NCBI GenBank assembly: GCA_037074705.1
Contig: CM073596.1
Location: 20,170,501-20,234,500 of the forward strand
Reading direction: 5' to 3'
Source: Zhengitettix transpicula
Taxonomy: Eukaryota > Arthropoda > Insecta > Orthoptera > Tetrigidae
Length of the DNA stretch: 64,000 nucleotides
Part shown: positions 20,201 to 28,537 of the stretch, in pieces
Numbering within the stretch: position 1 is the stretch's first letter
Layout: each line of letters opens with the position of its first letter
Notes under the pieces: model-generated
Seen by the model: the letters and a program-made list of their open reading frames with translations, nothing else
What the model was told of the DNA's origin: nothing
Databases searched by the model: none
Made by a program: the position numbers and the translations under genes

Positions 20201-22765
20201 CTCGGCTTAATATTGAGGCCAGAGCATTGGGTGGCGCAAGAATGCAGAGGTTTGAATGTTTTTCCAGTCTACTATTGTCGACAATGTGTGTAGTACAGAG
20301 AACTTTGGCGGAAACATTCAGTGAGTTTTGTAATTTGGAGACCAGCCGAGGATTCTCGTGACAAAATAAGTAGCAAAATCAGTAACGTCTATGCGCAATA
20401 AAGGCTGAAAATAAAATATTTAACGTTCGGTATCTAACATACTTTTACAGTAAATCTGAGTGAAAGTGTTATGGCCAGTTGATTAAATTCTTCTTTAAAA
20501 TAAAATAATTGTGAAGTGTACAATTAATACGGTACCAGAGCAGCTCTAAATAAATTGGTATGTAGCAACCTTATATTGTAAACTTTGATATAAATATGAT
20601 TACCGACATATTTCTCTAGATTTTTTATATAATATATTATCATAGATTTAATTAGAATTTTATATGTAATTCTTGGTGCTAATTGCAAATCAATATAATT
20701 ATTAGAGGCCCAGTAAGCGACCCTGAAGTTTTGAGTCTCATTAAAAGCTGTGGCATTTTAAAAAAAATATATCTTCAATAATTAAATTAAATCGAAATTT
20801 GTAATAAATATTTTCCTTTTTTATCTGTAAAGAGTTTTATTAAGTCAAGCATAAATTTTCCTGTTAATTCGCTTTCCTTTATTTAATTTTTAATTTTTTT
20901 TAGCGTAACAGGCTACATGAGGGTAATCCTCATGATGGCAACTCCCCTTTAATAGCATAGGAAGGAATTTGAAAGGGGGGATGCGGAAGGGTAGAGGAAG
21001 GTAGCCAAGGGTTAACTACGGCCCCCGGGTTTTAGTTTAAAAATCCTACCCGGAATTCGCCTAAAAGTAATGCAGAGAAACCCCTAGAAAAACCTGCATC
21101 AGGTAGGTCGGGAATTGGGTACTTGTCCCACGCCCTTCCGATAGCGGGAGAAGAGTTTGCTGTGTGGTCGCAGAATTCCCTTCTCCGTACCTCCACCAGT
21201 TTAGGAGGCAGCTGGCCGACTGTTCCAATGAGAACAGCGAACAACTTACCGTATGCCCAAGGTCTGTGACCCCGGGAACATACACGTAAATCTGAGTGAT
21301 TATAAGTAGGTCGAAGTAAAGTTCGTGAAAGTTTTATGGCCAGTTGATTAAATTATTCTTTAAAATAAAAATAATTGTGAAGTGCACAATTAATACGGTA
21401 CCAGATAAGCTCTAAATAAATTGGTATGTAGAAACCTTATATTGTAAACTTTTATACAAAAATGATTAGCGTCAGATTCCTCTAGATTTGTTAGATTATT
21501 TAAAAAATAATATTTTATTGCAGATTTAGTTAGTATTTTTTATGTAGCTCTTTTGGTGCTAATTGCAAGTCAATAAAAGCTGTGGCATTATTTTTTAAAA
21601 AAAACTACAGAAATTAAATTAAACGAAATTTAATAAAGATTTTCATTTTTTTATCCTCTAAGAGTTGCATTAATTCAAGCATAAATTTTCCAGTTAATTC
21701 GCTTTCCTTTAAAAAATTAAATTAAAATTTGTAAAAATTTTTTTAATTTTTTTATCCAGAAAGTTGTATTAATTCAAGCATAAATTTTCCTGTAAATTAT
21801 ATTTTCTTTAAAATTCGTATACTGCATATTTTGGCGATGCAACGTGTTGGTCTTTGTAATTAAGATTTTTTGTATACTACAATATATATGCTTAAAAATC
21901 GTATATTCATAAAATACCGAACCCCAAGTTACATTTGACAGTCAATCCCATTATTTCCGAATTATTGACTTTTGCGGAAGAAAACTTCACTGTGTGGCCA
22001 AGGATACCAACTCAAATCGCATGTAAGATCTTTGAAGTTACAGTTACAGCGGCCCTGAAGTCTTGAGTCTTATTAAAAGCTGTGGCATTTAAAAGAAAAA
22101 TCTTCAAAAATTCAATTAAATCGGAATTTGTAATAAATATTTTCCTTTTTTATCTGTAAAGAGTTGTATTAATTCAAGTATAAATTTTCCTGTTAATTCG
22201 CTTTCCTTTATAACAGGCTACATGAGGTTAATCCACATGGTGGCAACTCCCATTTAATAGCATGGGAAGGGATTTGAAAGGGGGGATACTTAACAGTAAA
22301 CAAACCGTGCATCCGCTGAAGGACAGGGTGGCGTTGCTTTTTATCAGGCTGAAGGCGTCGGAGTCCCTGCGACAATGGTTTCGTCGGCCGTCACAGGAGA
22401 TGCTGGTCTCCCACGCGTACCAGTTCGCCTCGTTCACGCCGCTGACATTGTGGGCCGTGCACGTGGTCGACGGGGCGGCATGTTTCGTTATGACCGAATA
22501 CATCGCATCTCCTGGAATCGCCCGCCTGGCGGCGTTGCTCCTCAGGATCACCGTGTCCGGGACGCACTCCGTCTATATCATGTGGGTCTCTCTGCTGCTG
22601 CGCTACCACGGCTTCTGGTGGTGGCACTGGTTCAGTTGGTGGCGAAAGGACGTTATCGTGCACCTCATACTGGACAAAGAAGCGCCGAATGAAGAACGCA
22701 GCGTGGTCAACGATTCGGAGGCCGTGCCGCGAACGTGCAGTAGTTCATTTCACTCAATTACGTGA
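11074..22765 (+). CDS. MARCH-type RING-CH E3 ubiquitin ligase (3 exons, about 264 aa)
   Basis: Exons 11074-11268, 13234-13415 and 22348-22765 join in phase (0, then 2/1) with GT-AG ends. The product has an N-terminal tail (1-65), then a C4HC3 RING-CH domain (about 66-122: CRICHDTE, SPCNCRG, HVCCLELWL, CELCGHTF). Two hydrophobic helices (about 150-172 and 183-205) and a polar tail follow. Layout and length match the MARCHF2/3-like membrane ligases, which ubiquitinate membrane cargo in endosomes and the plasma membrane. The join reads FNVRRMPR then LKASESLRQWFRRP, as in the family. Oddities are the 8.9-kb second intron packed with repeats and a Trp-rich stretch after helix 2. The RING-CH exon is certain; the first exon is inferred from its clean donor and phase. 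Confidence 0.86.
11492..11505. repeat. 14-bp target-site duplication, left copy
   Basis: TCTGGTGGTCATCT, repeated exactly at 12874-12887, flanks the LINE insertion between them. Confidence 0.85.
11506..12873 (-). mobile_element. chimeric 5'-truncated LINE insertion with internal transduced block
   Basis: Flanked by identical 14-bp direct repeats. Read on the reverse strand it has: a LINE RT C-terminal segment (12873-12207), including CESWTLTEADEEKLKIFE and RKIYGPSC; that LINE's 3' end; a 470-bp A+T-rich block (12206-11740) shared with 986-1433; and then a second copy of the last 220 bp of the LINE (11730-11510), finishing in a GAA-rich tail. One retrotransposition event copied the whole unit, as when a transcript reads through its own end. 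It lies in intron 1 of the MARCH gene, antisense, and is inactive. Confidence 0.85.
12378..12647 (-). pseudogene. LINE reverse transcriptase C-terminal fragment
   Basis: An 89-codon open stretch with the motif order typical of the end of LINE polymerases: YGCESWTL, then EEKLKIFERTILRKIYGP, then YNDELYRLYKNTNIV and LKWLGLVKRMEDI. The catalytic domain is missing through 5' truncation. It is a relic inside the insertion at 11506-12873. Confidence 0.85.
12874..12887. repeat. 14-bp target-site duplication, right copy
   Basis: TCTGGTGGTCATCT, identical to 11492-11505. Confidence 0.85.
13234..13415 (+). CDS. MARCH-type ligase, RING-CH exon
   Basis: Acceptor TTTTTCCCTCTCGAG before GAACCC; donor CCCAG|GTACAG. 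It encodes the whole RING-CH domain. The zinc ligands Cys-x2-Cys (CRIC), Cys-x-Cys (CNC), His-x2-Cys region (HVCC) and Cys-x2-Cys (CELC) are present, with the Trp (LELWL) that helps bind E2. The exon is 182 bp and leaves phase 2. Confidence 0.95.
13416..13969. other. MARCH intron 2, 5' part
   Basis: No gene or recognised repeat. A run of ten A lies near 13528. Confidence 0.5.
13970..14420 (-). mobile_element. LINE fragment, RT C-terminal region (second family)
   Basis: On the reverse strand the ORF 14414-14103 reads GSEGWTLNKKEEIAINIFE, RRILRRIWGPKNEN, YNNEIYDLYKEPSI and GMECIGHVQRM, the same motif order as the LINEs above but a different sequence family. It is 5' truncated and has no catalytic domain. 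It sits in intron 2 of the MARCH gene, antisense. Confidence 0.82.
14421..15834. other. MARCH intron 2, unassigned
   Basis: No recognised coding sequence. The part 14930-15540 is C+T-rich on the plus strand with several short ORFs rich in Ser/Pro. Since a LINE RT follows at 15835 on the same strand, these may be eroded LINE 5' sequence, but no motif confirms it. Confidence 0.35.
15835..16810 (+). mobile_element. LINE reverse transcriptase relic (third family)
   Basis: Sense-strand pieces in changing frames give PIFKKG, SSYRGVS, EEQSGF.KGRSCTDDFFTL, then an open segment 16143-16448 with the catalytic box MLFADDQVII, followed by LKISINKTKTM and FQYLGSDVS. The C-terminal part reads WKEHVHRMPAQRIPKQIMEYNP and RRNVGRP. 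Between the palm N-part and the FADD box an internal deletion is likely. Many stops; inactive. It lies in MARCH intron 2, sense. Confidence 0.85.
16811..17655. other. MARCH intron 2, unassigned
   Basis: 17080-17580 is G+C-richer than its surroundings and ends in a short ATT repeat (17613-17626), suggesting an old retroposed piece. No family recognised. A TA microsatellite follows at 17634-17652. Confidence 0.35.
17661..17826. repeat. large imperfect palindrome with LTR/PBS-like motifs
   Basis: Left arm 17661-17718 (starting AATACATTAGCGGCTTAATA) is the imperfect reverse complement of right arm 17769-17826, with about 50 bp between. Each arm contains a CCACAACGTGG(GG)C motif, inverted at 17690-17711 and direct at 17775-17794. 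The same kind of motif follows LTR-like sequence at 56685-56704, where it resembles a primer-binding site. Confidence 0.85.
17828..17868. repeat. perfect 17-bp inverted repeat, 7-nt loop
   Basis: 17828-17844 (ATTACATTTTGGCGCCC) and 17852-17868 are exact reverse complements around AACTTAG. It directly follows the palindrome at 17661-17826 and shares its TGGCGCC word. Confidence 0.95.
17869..18130 (-). repeat. A+T-rich LTR-like relic
   Basis: A+T-rich sequence containing another inverted motif copy (TCCTACGTTGAGGCGACA, 17951-17968). It resembles 39350-39450 and 57360-57480 in composition and word order. The assignment to LTR relics is inference. Confidence 0.35.
18135..18585 (-). repeat. short poly(A) retroposon copy (family A)
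   Basis: Near-full copy, plus-strand view from CTCCCCTTTAATAGCATAGG to the region ACATACACCTCTCAGAACAG and on to GTGGGAACCTTAG. The reverse strand carries the shared frame (VGQLPPKLVEARRREC, WDKYPMPDLP). It is followed head-to-tail by the copy at 18590-18945. Confidence 0.85.
18590..18945 (-). repeat. short poly(A) retroposon copy (family A), preceded by T run
   Basis: Starts after TTTTTTTTTAGGGTAATCC and ends around AACAGGCCAAGGTGCCTCGG. It lacks about 50 bp near 18655-18665 and 15 bp near 18765 relative to other copies. Confidence 0.85.
18946..20451. other. MARCH intron 2 with Penelope-like edge
   Basis: No gene recognised. Contains a hammerhead-like core at 19213-19243 (listed separately); an AATAGAAATTATAAACG segment follows it. 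The remainder to 20451 is unassigned. Confidence 0.4.
19213..19243 (+). other. hammerhead-ribozyme-like core of a Penelope-like element
   Basis: CTGATGA at 19213-19219, then a 16-nt stem-loop region, then GAAAC at 19236-19240 and GTC at 19241-19243. The conserved order CUGANGA ... GAAAC ... GUC is that of hammerhead motifs reported at the ends of Penelope-like retroelements. Stem II pairing is poor here and stem III is very short, so activity is doubtful; this is a relic or family marker. Confidence 0.45.
20452..20882. repeat. A+T-rich triplicated block, copy 1
   Basis: Runs from AAATCTGAGTGAAAGTG through TTAATACGGTACCAGA and AAAGCTGTGGCATT to TTAATTCGCTTTCCTTTA. Copy 2 is 21288-21712 and a partial copy 3 is 22040-22212. 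Confidence 0.9.
20905..21287 (-). repeat. short poly(A) retroposon copy (family A)
   Basis: Follows TTTTTTTTAGCG and starts ACAGGCTACATGAGGG. It ends at GGAACATACACG, directly abutting copy 2 of the triplicated block. The shared reverse-strand frame is present (VGQLPPKLVE, WDKYPIPDLPDAGF). Confidence 0.88.
21288..21712. repeat. A+T-rich triplicated block, copy 2
   Basis: Aligns with 20452-20882 with small indels, including about 23 extra bases near its start. It is followed by a further short duplicate of its own end at about 21718-21810. Confidence 0.9.
22040..22290. repeat. triplicated block copy 3 plus truncated family A retroposon
   Basis: 22040-22212 repeats the 3' part of the block (CCCTGAAGTCTTGAGTCTTA to CGCTTTCCTTTAT). 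It is followed, as in copy 1, by the start of a family A retroposon (22213-22290, AACAGGCTACATGAGG onward), cut off 57 bp before the last MARCH exon. The retroposon thus lies close to the branch-point region of the splice acceptor. Confidence 0.85.
22348..22765 (+). CDS. MARCH-type ligase, last coding exon
   Basis: Acceptor TTGCTTTTTATCAG before GCTGAAGGCG; the first base completes the Arg codon begun at 13414-13415. The exon encodes a juxtamembrane SLRQWFRRP motif, helix 1 near HAYQFASFTPLTLWAVHVV, helix 2 near ALLLRITVSGTHSVYIMWV, the family motif LLLRYH, and a Trp-rich GFWWWHWFSWWRKD. A polar tail ends at TGA (22763-22765). Base composition is G+C-rich against A+T-rich flanks, so three frames look open; only this one fits the family. 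Confidence 0.88.
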
Positions 22766-23067
22766 ATATGGGGCATAGCTGATGCAATTGAAGAAAATTC
22801 TCCATGTAGCCGAAAAGTCTATAAGTTAGATTACGTTTATTGTTTTAAAAATTATTACTGAACAGCTATTTTTTTGTAAATACTTTGTTGTAATTGTCTC
22901 AATTGTAAGCATGTGAAATTTGAATTTTGTATGTCTTGAATTAGATAAATTAATATTTAGATGTTGTCGAGTTTATTGGAGTATAAACTACGCCGATAAT
23001 TAGTTTTTACAATATCAAACAGAAAAATAAGTGTAAAACTTCACTGGACCTCAGCAATTACATTTAC
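22766..23067. other. MARCH 3' UTR and flank
   Basis: A+T-rich sequence after the stop codon. No canonical AATAAA stands out close to the stop, so the transcript end cannot be set. Confidence 0.4.
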
Positions 23068-23670
23068 AACTAGCTGGGTGCCCGGCGTTGCTCGTGTACT
23101 TATTTATATAAACTCGAAAAAGTATTTAATTGAATACTTAAATATATTCCTTGAGTATTTCAGGATATAATCGTCACTCAGTCTTCATACATTACGAAAT
23201 ATTACATTGATGAAATTGTTAGCTAGACTCACAACTAATACAGCGCGAAAATTAACTTACATTTTCCCCAAGGATGGTAAAGTAATTCGTATTCTTCTTT
23301 ATTATCATTCGATGGAATATTTCTGTATAAAATTATACTTTTTATTTAAAAAAAATATTTCTGCTTTATTTCATTCCTAATAAAGGAGATATTTCCTTTG
23401 TTCGTTGCGTAGTAACGTCTCTCTCTCGCGTGACGTCATTGTCTCTTGGCGCGCAGTAATTTAATATTTAATGATCACGGTTTTTAATTATAATTCTTTT
23501 CACATGTATGCTAGACGTTTCTCACCCTCACAGTACCGTTTCTCGTGTTTTGAAGAATTTGTGTACCAATTTTTGTTGCAATCTATCCACGCTTTTAAAT
23601 TTGTATAGAAATTAACGTAAATACATACATACATACATACAAATATACATCCTTTTTTATTATATAGATA
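23068..23670 (+). mobile_element. dispersed retroelement (CTAGCTGGGTGCCCGGCG type)
   Basis: Starts near CAACTAGCTGGGTGCCCGGC and ends with an ATAC microsatellite (23614-23640) followed by CCTTTTTTATTATATAGATA. These are the two edges of a repeat type very common in arthropod genomes. The interior is eroded and has no ORF. The class (RTE-like LINE end or SINE) is not decided. Confidence 0.6.
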
Positions 23671-24220
23671 GATATATAACGTCTATTTTAAAAGTTTTCT
23701 AATTCCATAAATTAATAGTCAGATAACGGGAAAAAATAATCACCAAATTAAATACCACACAACGAGGACAAGGATTGCAGTAACGTTGAGTGATATTTCA
23801 TTGAGCACTTCTTTTTGTCAGTTATTAAATAAATAAATATCAAAACAATGAATTAAAATTTTTCCCTAGTATATTGTAGGAATTAAACGTGAACGAGAAA
23901 CGTTTTCATGGGTACCAAAACCATTCTTAAATGAAAGATGAGAATGGCTGATTATAGACTTAATTTGAATACGTGCTTATCTGGATTAGGTGAGTATTGA
24001 TTTTTCAGTTCGTCGTTAGGTGAGGAAGGGATAGCGAAATTCTCTGGTGGCCACTAGGGCTAGGTTCCGTGTTGTGACTCATGCCTTTGCTTAATTCTAA
24101 ATTTTTGAAATCACTCGCCTAATTATATTGATCGGGCCCGACCGTGCCCTAAGTTAAACCAATAAATTCTATAATAATTATTAATTCTATATCTTATTGA
24201 TCCTAATCTATCTACTTGAA
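23671..24220. other. intergenic, unassigned
   Basis: No gene. The part 24010-24160 is slightly G+C-richer and precedes the LINE fragment at 24221 on its 3' side. Confidence 0.4.
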
Positions 24221-24433
24221 TTATCTAAGCCTAGTTGTATCTCTAAGTGAACTATATCTAATTGATAATATTCTAATATCTTCGAAATTTGACGTATTCG
24301 CCCTATCATAAAATTTTTGGTTCCTATCAGCTAAATATACCCTCATAGTTTCTAACGGTACTGTTTTATGGATATCTAACATCCTAGTATATCTCGGTGC
24401 ATCCGTTGGGAAGGGATATTCCAATATTTGCAC
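24221..24433 (-). pseudogene. possible LINE RT C-terminal fragment (jockey-like)
   Basis: A 70-codon open stretch reading PTDAPRYTRMLDIHKTVPLE, then MRVYLADRNQKFYDRA, and ending with an RYSSLRDTTRLR stretch. A short C-terminal domain with HKDL/IHK-like and FYDR words is typical of jockey and related LINE polymerases. The catalytic region is absent. Recognition is by pattern only. Confidence 0.45.
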
Positions 24434-27400
24434 TTAAAACTGGAGGAATGGCGAGAATCAACCGTGGTCAACGTGATATCAACCTGTTATATGTAGGTTA
24501 ACTTACACATATTTACTATATTTACCACCACAGCTAATACCAAGAAAAGTCCATGTCCGTTTCATACAGAAAGGAGGTCAGTTAAATGTTAACGCATATA
24601 CGATAATTTTTAAAGAGAAGTTTCATCGCTCTTTCATGTGACGATAAGAAAGTTTTAATTCAATCAACTCACCGTCTTGCACTGTTTAGAGGCCATTCGG
24701 ATGACCGAAATGGAAACAAAGAGGAACAATATGGTGCTATTGTTACTGCGTACAATGGCGATGACTAAATGGTGCGTGCAAATCACGACAAACAGAAACT
24801 AGAATCTCTCTACCGTGACAGATATGTTTCAAAGGTAACAGCGGCCTCTATTAATGGTATACAACATTCGTGTTTGTGTACATTTCGGTCAAACTGCTTC
24901 AGTTTTGTAATATAATACAAAGTTCACATCTTTATAGAGAGAGCCCCCCCCCCCCCCCATTCTTAAAAGCATATATATTCACATTTAGAAATAATCAAAC
25001 TTCGTTTTGCACTTATGGTTGTCTTGGTAGAGTTTTCTTAACTTTAAAATATAATTCAGAAAATACATAATTTCTGAAATTACTCCACAACCATTTAACT
25101 GTATTGAAATCAGACAAGTTTCCGTCACATCAACAAACTGAGCAATCTTGAAATAACAAACAAAATTTATTCATCACAACATATGAGTATCATTTAATTA
25201 ATAGACTTTATTTACATGTTCTGATTCACAATACCTATTGATAAAAAGAACAAACTTCTGACAGTGACTTGGGTCTATTACATTTTTATGTTGCTTATAC
25301 ATTTCCAAAATATATTTACCTCTTCAAGCTTCAGTATTTTCTGTCCTATTCTTCTCTCTTAGCATAAATAATATTCGTGCCAGTTCTCTTAGACAATTGT
25401 GCCAACGGGATCGGGATCAAATATGATTGACGTGAACCGTGTAAGCTCGATTTTGCATATTTATTTATATTTGTTTCTACTCATTTGCTTCAACTCTGGT
25501 TCTTTATCATCCTCCCCCCTTTATGATGAACTGATTGAAAGATAGAATTTTTTGTTATCATCATTTGTTTCAACAACATTGTCAACTAATTTAAAACCAA
25601 CCAAATTCATAGTGTCAGTTATCTCCCTTCAGATTTTTAAAATCGAAACTTCAGACGTTACATCCATAATCAGTTGAATTTGTCAGAGAAAGAAACTTCT
25701 AACTGGAAAGAAAAACTATTAATGAAGAAGTGTCAAAATAAGTATCTATAAAGTAATACTTGGTGAAAAATTAAATAAATATATAGGATGAAAGACATAT
25801 CATAACGTGTTAGACAGGGTGATTGAAATTATTGGAGCAACTAAACCTGGTATGAATTGTGGCATTGCTTATCAACTGTATACTCGAGAATAGCTTGGAA
25901 AAAGCCGGTTGCAGACATTTATACATATTGTAAAACAAATAATAATTATGGGGGGGGGGGGAAACATGAATACCTCGTCAAAGATCACAAAAACTACTAG
26001 CTCAGGTAAATCACCCTTCAAAAACAATTTTTGACAATTATGCCAAGGACGTTTTCAGTATGAGGCAATTAATATAACCCCAAGGTTAAAAAAAAATTAT
26101 GCAGAAATTTGAATAAGAATAATGAATAAAACTCTATATTTATATTCCACTTTACAGAAAAGTTTTTCTGTCATTTTGTCATTTGTGATAGCTGTGGGCC
26201 TTAACTCGATCAATTAAACAATTCTTGAGTTGTACGGATTTCCAATCATAGAATGATATTTCAGTATCTAGCTATATATCATTATCAGTATATAATTATT
26301 GACTTGGCAACATTAGGAACTATCAAAATTTAACGTGGTTATTTAACTTTTGTCTATTGTACACAGAAGAATGAAAATTTATCTTGTATTTGACACACAA
26401 ATACATGGATATTAAAAGTAATGGAAACTGGGATAAATTTAGAAACAGATTAGCATATTTCATTTTATTAACGACAATGTAGAAAATAATCTATTTTGTG
26501 AGAATACAGAAATATTAACATTAAAATAGACAAAGTTTTGAGACCAATGATATATCAGTGCAGCAAACTTTTAGTCAATACTGGAACGTGAAAAATATAC
26601 ATTATACTTAGAACAGTCAACAATAGTATAACAGAAATTCTTCCACATTCCGTGTTCACATTACATCCACTTCATACCATTTTTAAAATAATAGCAAAAT
26701 TTAAGTAAAGCTAATTTTTGTTCATCAAATGAACTAAAAAGTGTACATTGTAAATTTGTACAATAAATAAATAATTCGATTATAAACTTGTAAAGTAGTT
26801 CAATTTCAAATTATATGCATGCAAGAAGTCATATCACTAAAAACTTTGTAAGACATGATGCTTGACAAAATCTTTTACATCAAGAGTTGATTTATGATTA
26901 CTGTACACAGCTTTTATTAAACAAAGATTTGTGAAAAGTCTTCATAGAAAGTGAGTTTTCTTATAACAAAATGTATTAGAAAAATATCAAATAATATTTA
27001 ATTGTTGTGATATGAAGCTTAATTTTGGTAAAATATAATACAATACATCTGTTAGCTAATAAAACAGTATCACAAAACAGAAAAATCATTTTCATTTTGA
27101 AAAAAAATTCAGAATTTCTTTATATTTATAGCATCTTTCTCTTGAAGTTTGCAGTTTTGCTTTCAAAAGCAACAATAAATTAATTTAATCTGCTTTACTT
27201 AAAAAGAAAACTGGGTTACTTTAAATACAGAGCTCTCAAAACTTTTTCCCCCATAACTAGTTGTTTTACAAAGATTGCACACAATCTACTGAAATATTAC
27301 CAAAACAAAATTAATAATTTTGAAACTTTATTTGTACTATTTACTTCCTACTCAGTTCTTTAAAATTATTTTTTTCTCCAATATGTATATTTTAAAATTC

Positions 27401-28260
27401 ATTGCAAGACTTGAATTTAGCATAAACATTTCAACAAACGTGAGTCATTATTGTTCTCAAATTTTTCAAGATCATAAAATCTTTCAAATTTCTAATTTTT
27501 TGAAGACACGAGAAGCATGTTTCAGGTACATTCTAATTAAACAATAGTAAAAAAAATTAATTCCAGACTCAAATTACTCCTTGAATAAATATGCATACCA
27601 CTAATTATTAATTTATTTGTACTTATGTGTTTCGTGTGTTAGTGGAAACAATTTGAATCACTACTTTTTTCTAAAAATTTCTAATTATTGATAATATGTT
27701 ATTATTGATGCAATAACCATATTTTCATTTTCAATATTTGTGTACAAGTGTTTATAAAGTGATAAACTTTTGTATATAATGAAGCAATGATTTGTCAGAG
27801 CTAAATCCTTCTTGCACATGTGCAATAAATTCTAAACAATATATAGCTTGGTGTGAACATTAACTATAAAGACATTTTAATACTGAGATCACTCAGTTTA
27901 TATAATACTAATTAACATAAAAAGAACCATAGCACTTTGGTAAACACAGCTGAAGTATATGAAAAGAAAAGATCACATATTATTTGTATAAATTAATATT
28001 AGAAAACAGAAATCAAGTCTAAATTCAGTACTTCACCAGAGGTTTTTCTTAAAGTAAAGTGAAAGACAAATTAAAGCAACTTTTAATCTAGGCAAGGTAA
28101 AATTACCAAAAGTAAGACCCAAGATTTCATCATATGGTTGTGAAAAAAATTAGCTGCAGAAAGAGTGCAATCTGTAGTAATGATACCTAAGTGCCTACAT
28201 GCAGCACAATTTAAATTATACTTCATTACCAGAATTTGTAATCACTTATACAATAATAAG
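24434..28260. other. A+T-rich intergenic, kintoun 3' flank
   Basis: Nearly 4 kb with no supportable ORF. Homopolymer runs of 15 C (24944-24958) and 12 G (25950-25961) stand out. The end nearest 28260 must contain the kintoun 3' UTR; many TTTATT words (AATAAA on the reverse strand) exist, so the cleavage site cannot be chosen. Confidence 0.5.
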
Positions 28261-28537
28261 TTACATTTCAAGGCTAAATATTAAATCATTTTTCAAATCA
28301 ACATGAGGAACTGAATTATTTTCATTATTTAAAATTTGATTTCCTGATGGGCCCGATTTAGATGCTGAAGTAATTTCATCATCCTCAGGATTCTCTTCTT
28401 CAAAGTCCTTGTCTTTGTCCTTATCTCCTTCCCCTTCCGAAGCTTCACTTTCGCTGGCCCTTCTTTCTTGTGCACGCTTTTTGTTACGTGTCCTCTTCTG
28501 ATTTTTCTTGCGTTGACCCAATATACTAGAGTTGTTC
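28261..28537 (-). CDS. DNAAF2: Kintoun exon 4 (C-terminus)
   Basis: Acceptor TTATTCACAG before GAACAACTC; the first base completes Arg. Encodes NNSSILGQRKKNQKR, a charged tail, and stops at TAA (28261-28263). Confidence 0.94.

Noticed and set aside
22262..22347. Extending the last MARCH exon upstream to the acceptor-like AG at 22296
   Set aside because: The phase would fit, but it would add 17 unconserved residues, while the AG at 22346-22347 has a better pyrimidine tract and restores the usual short spacing from RING to Trp motif.
22375..22692. Overlapping open frames (+ and -) over the last MARCH exon
   Set aside because: They are open only because the exon is G+C-rich; only one frame shows the family helices and motif.
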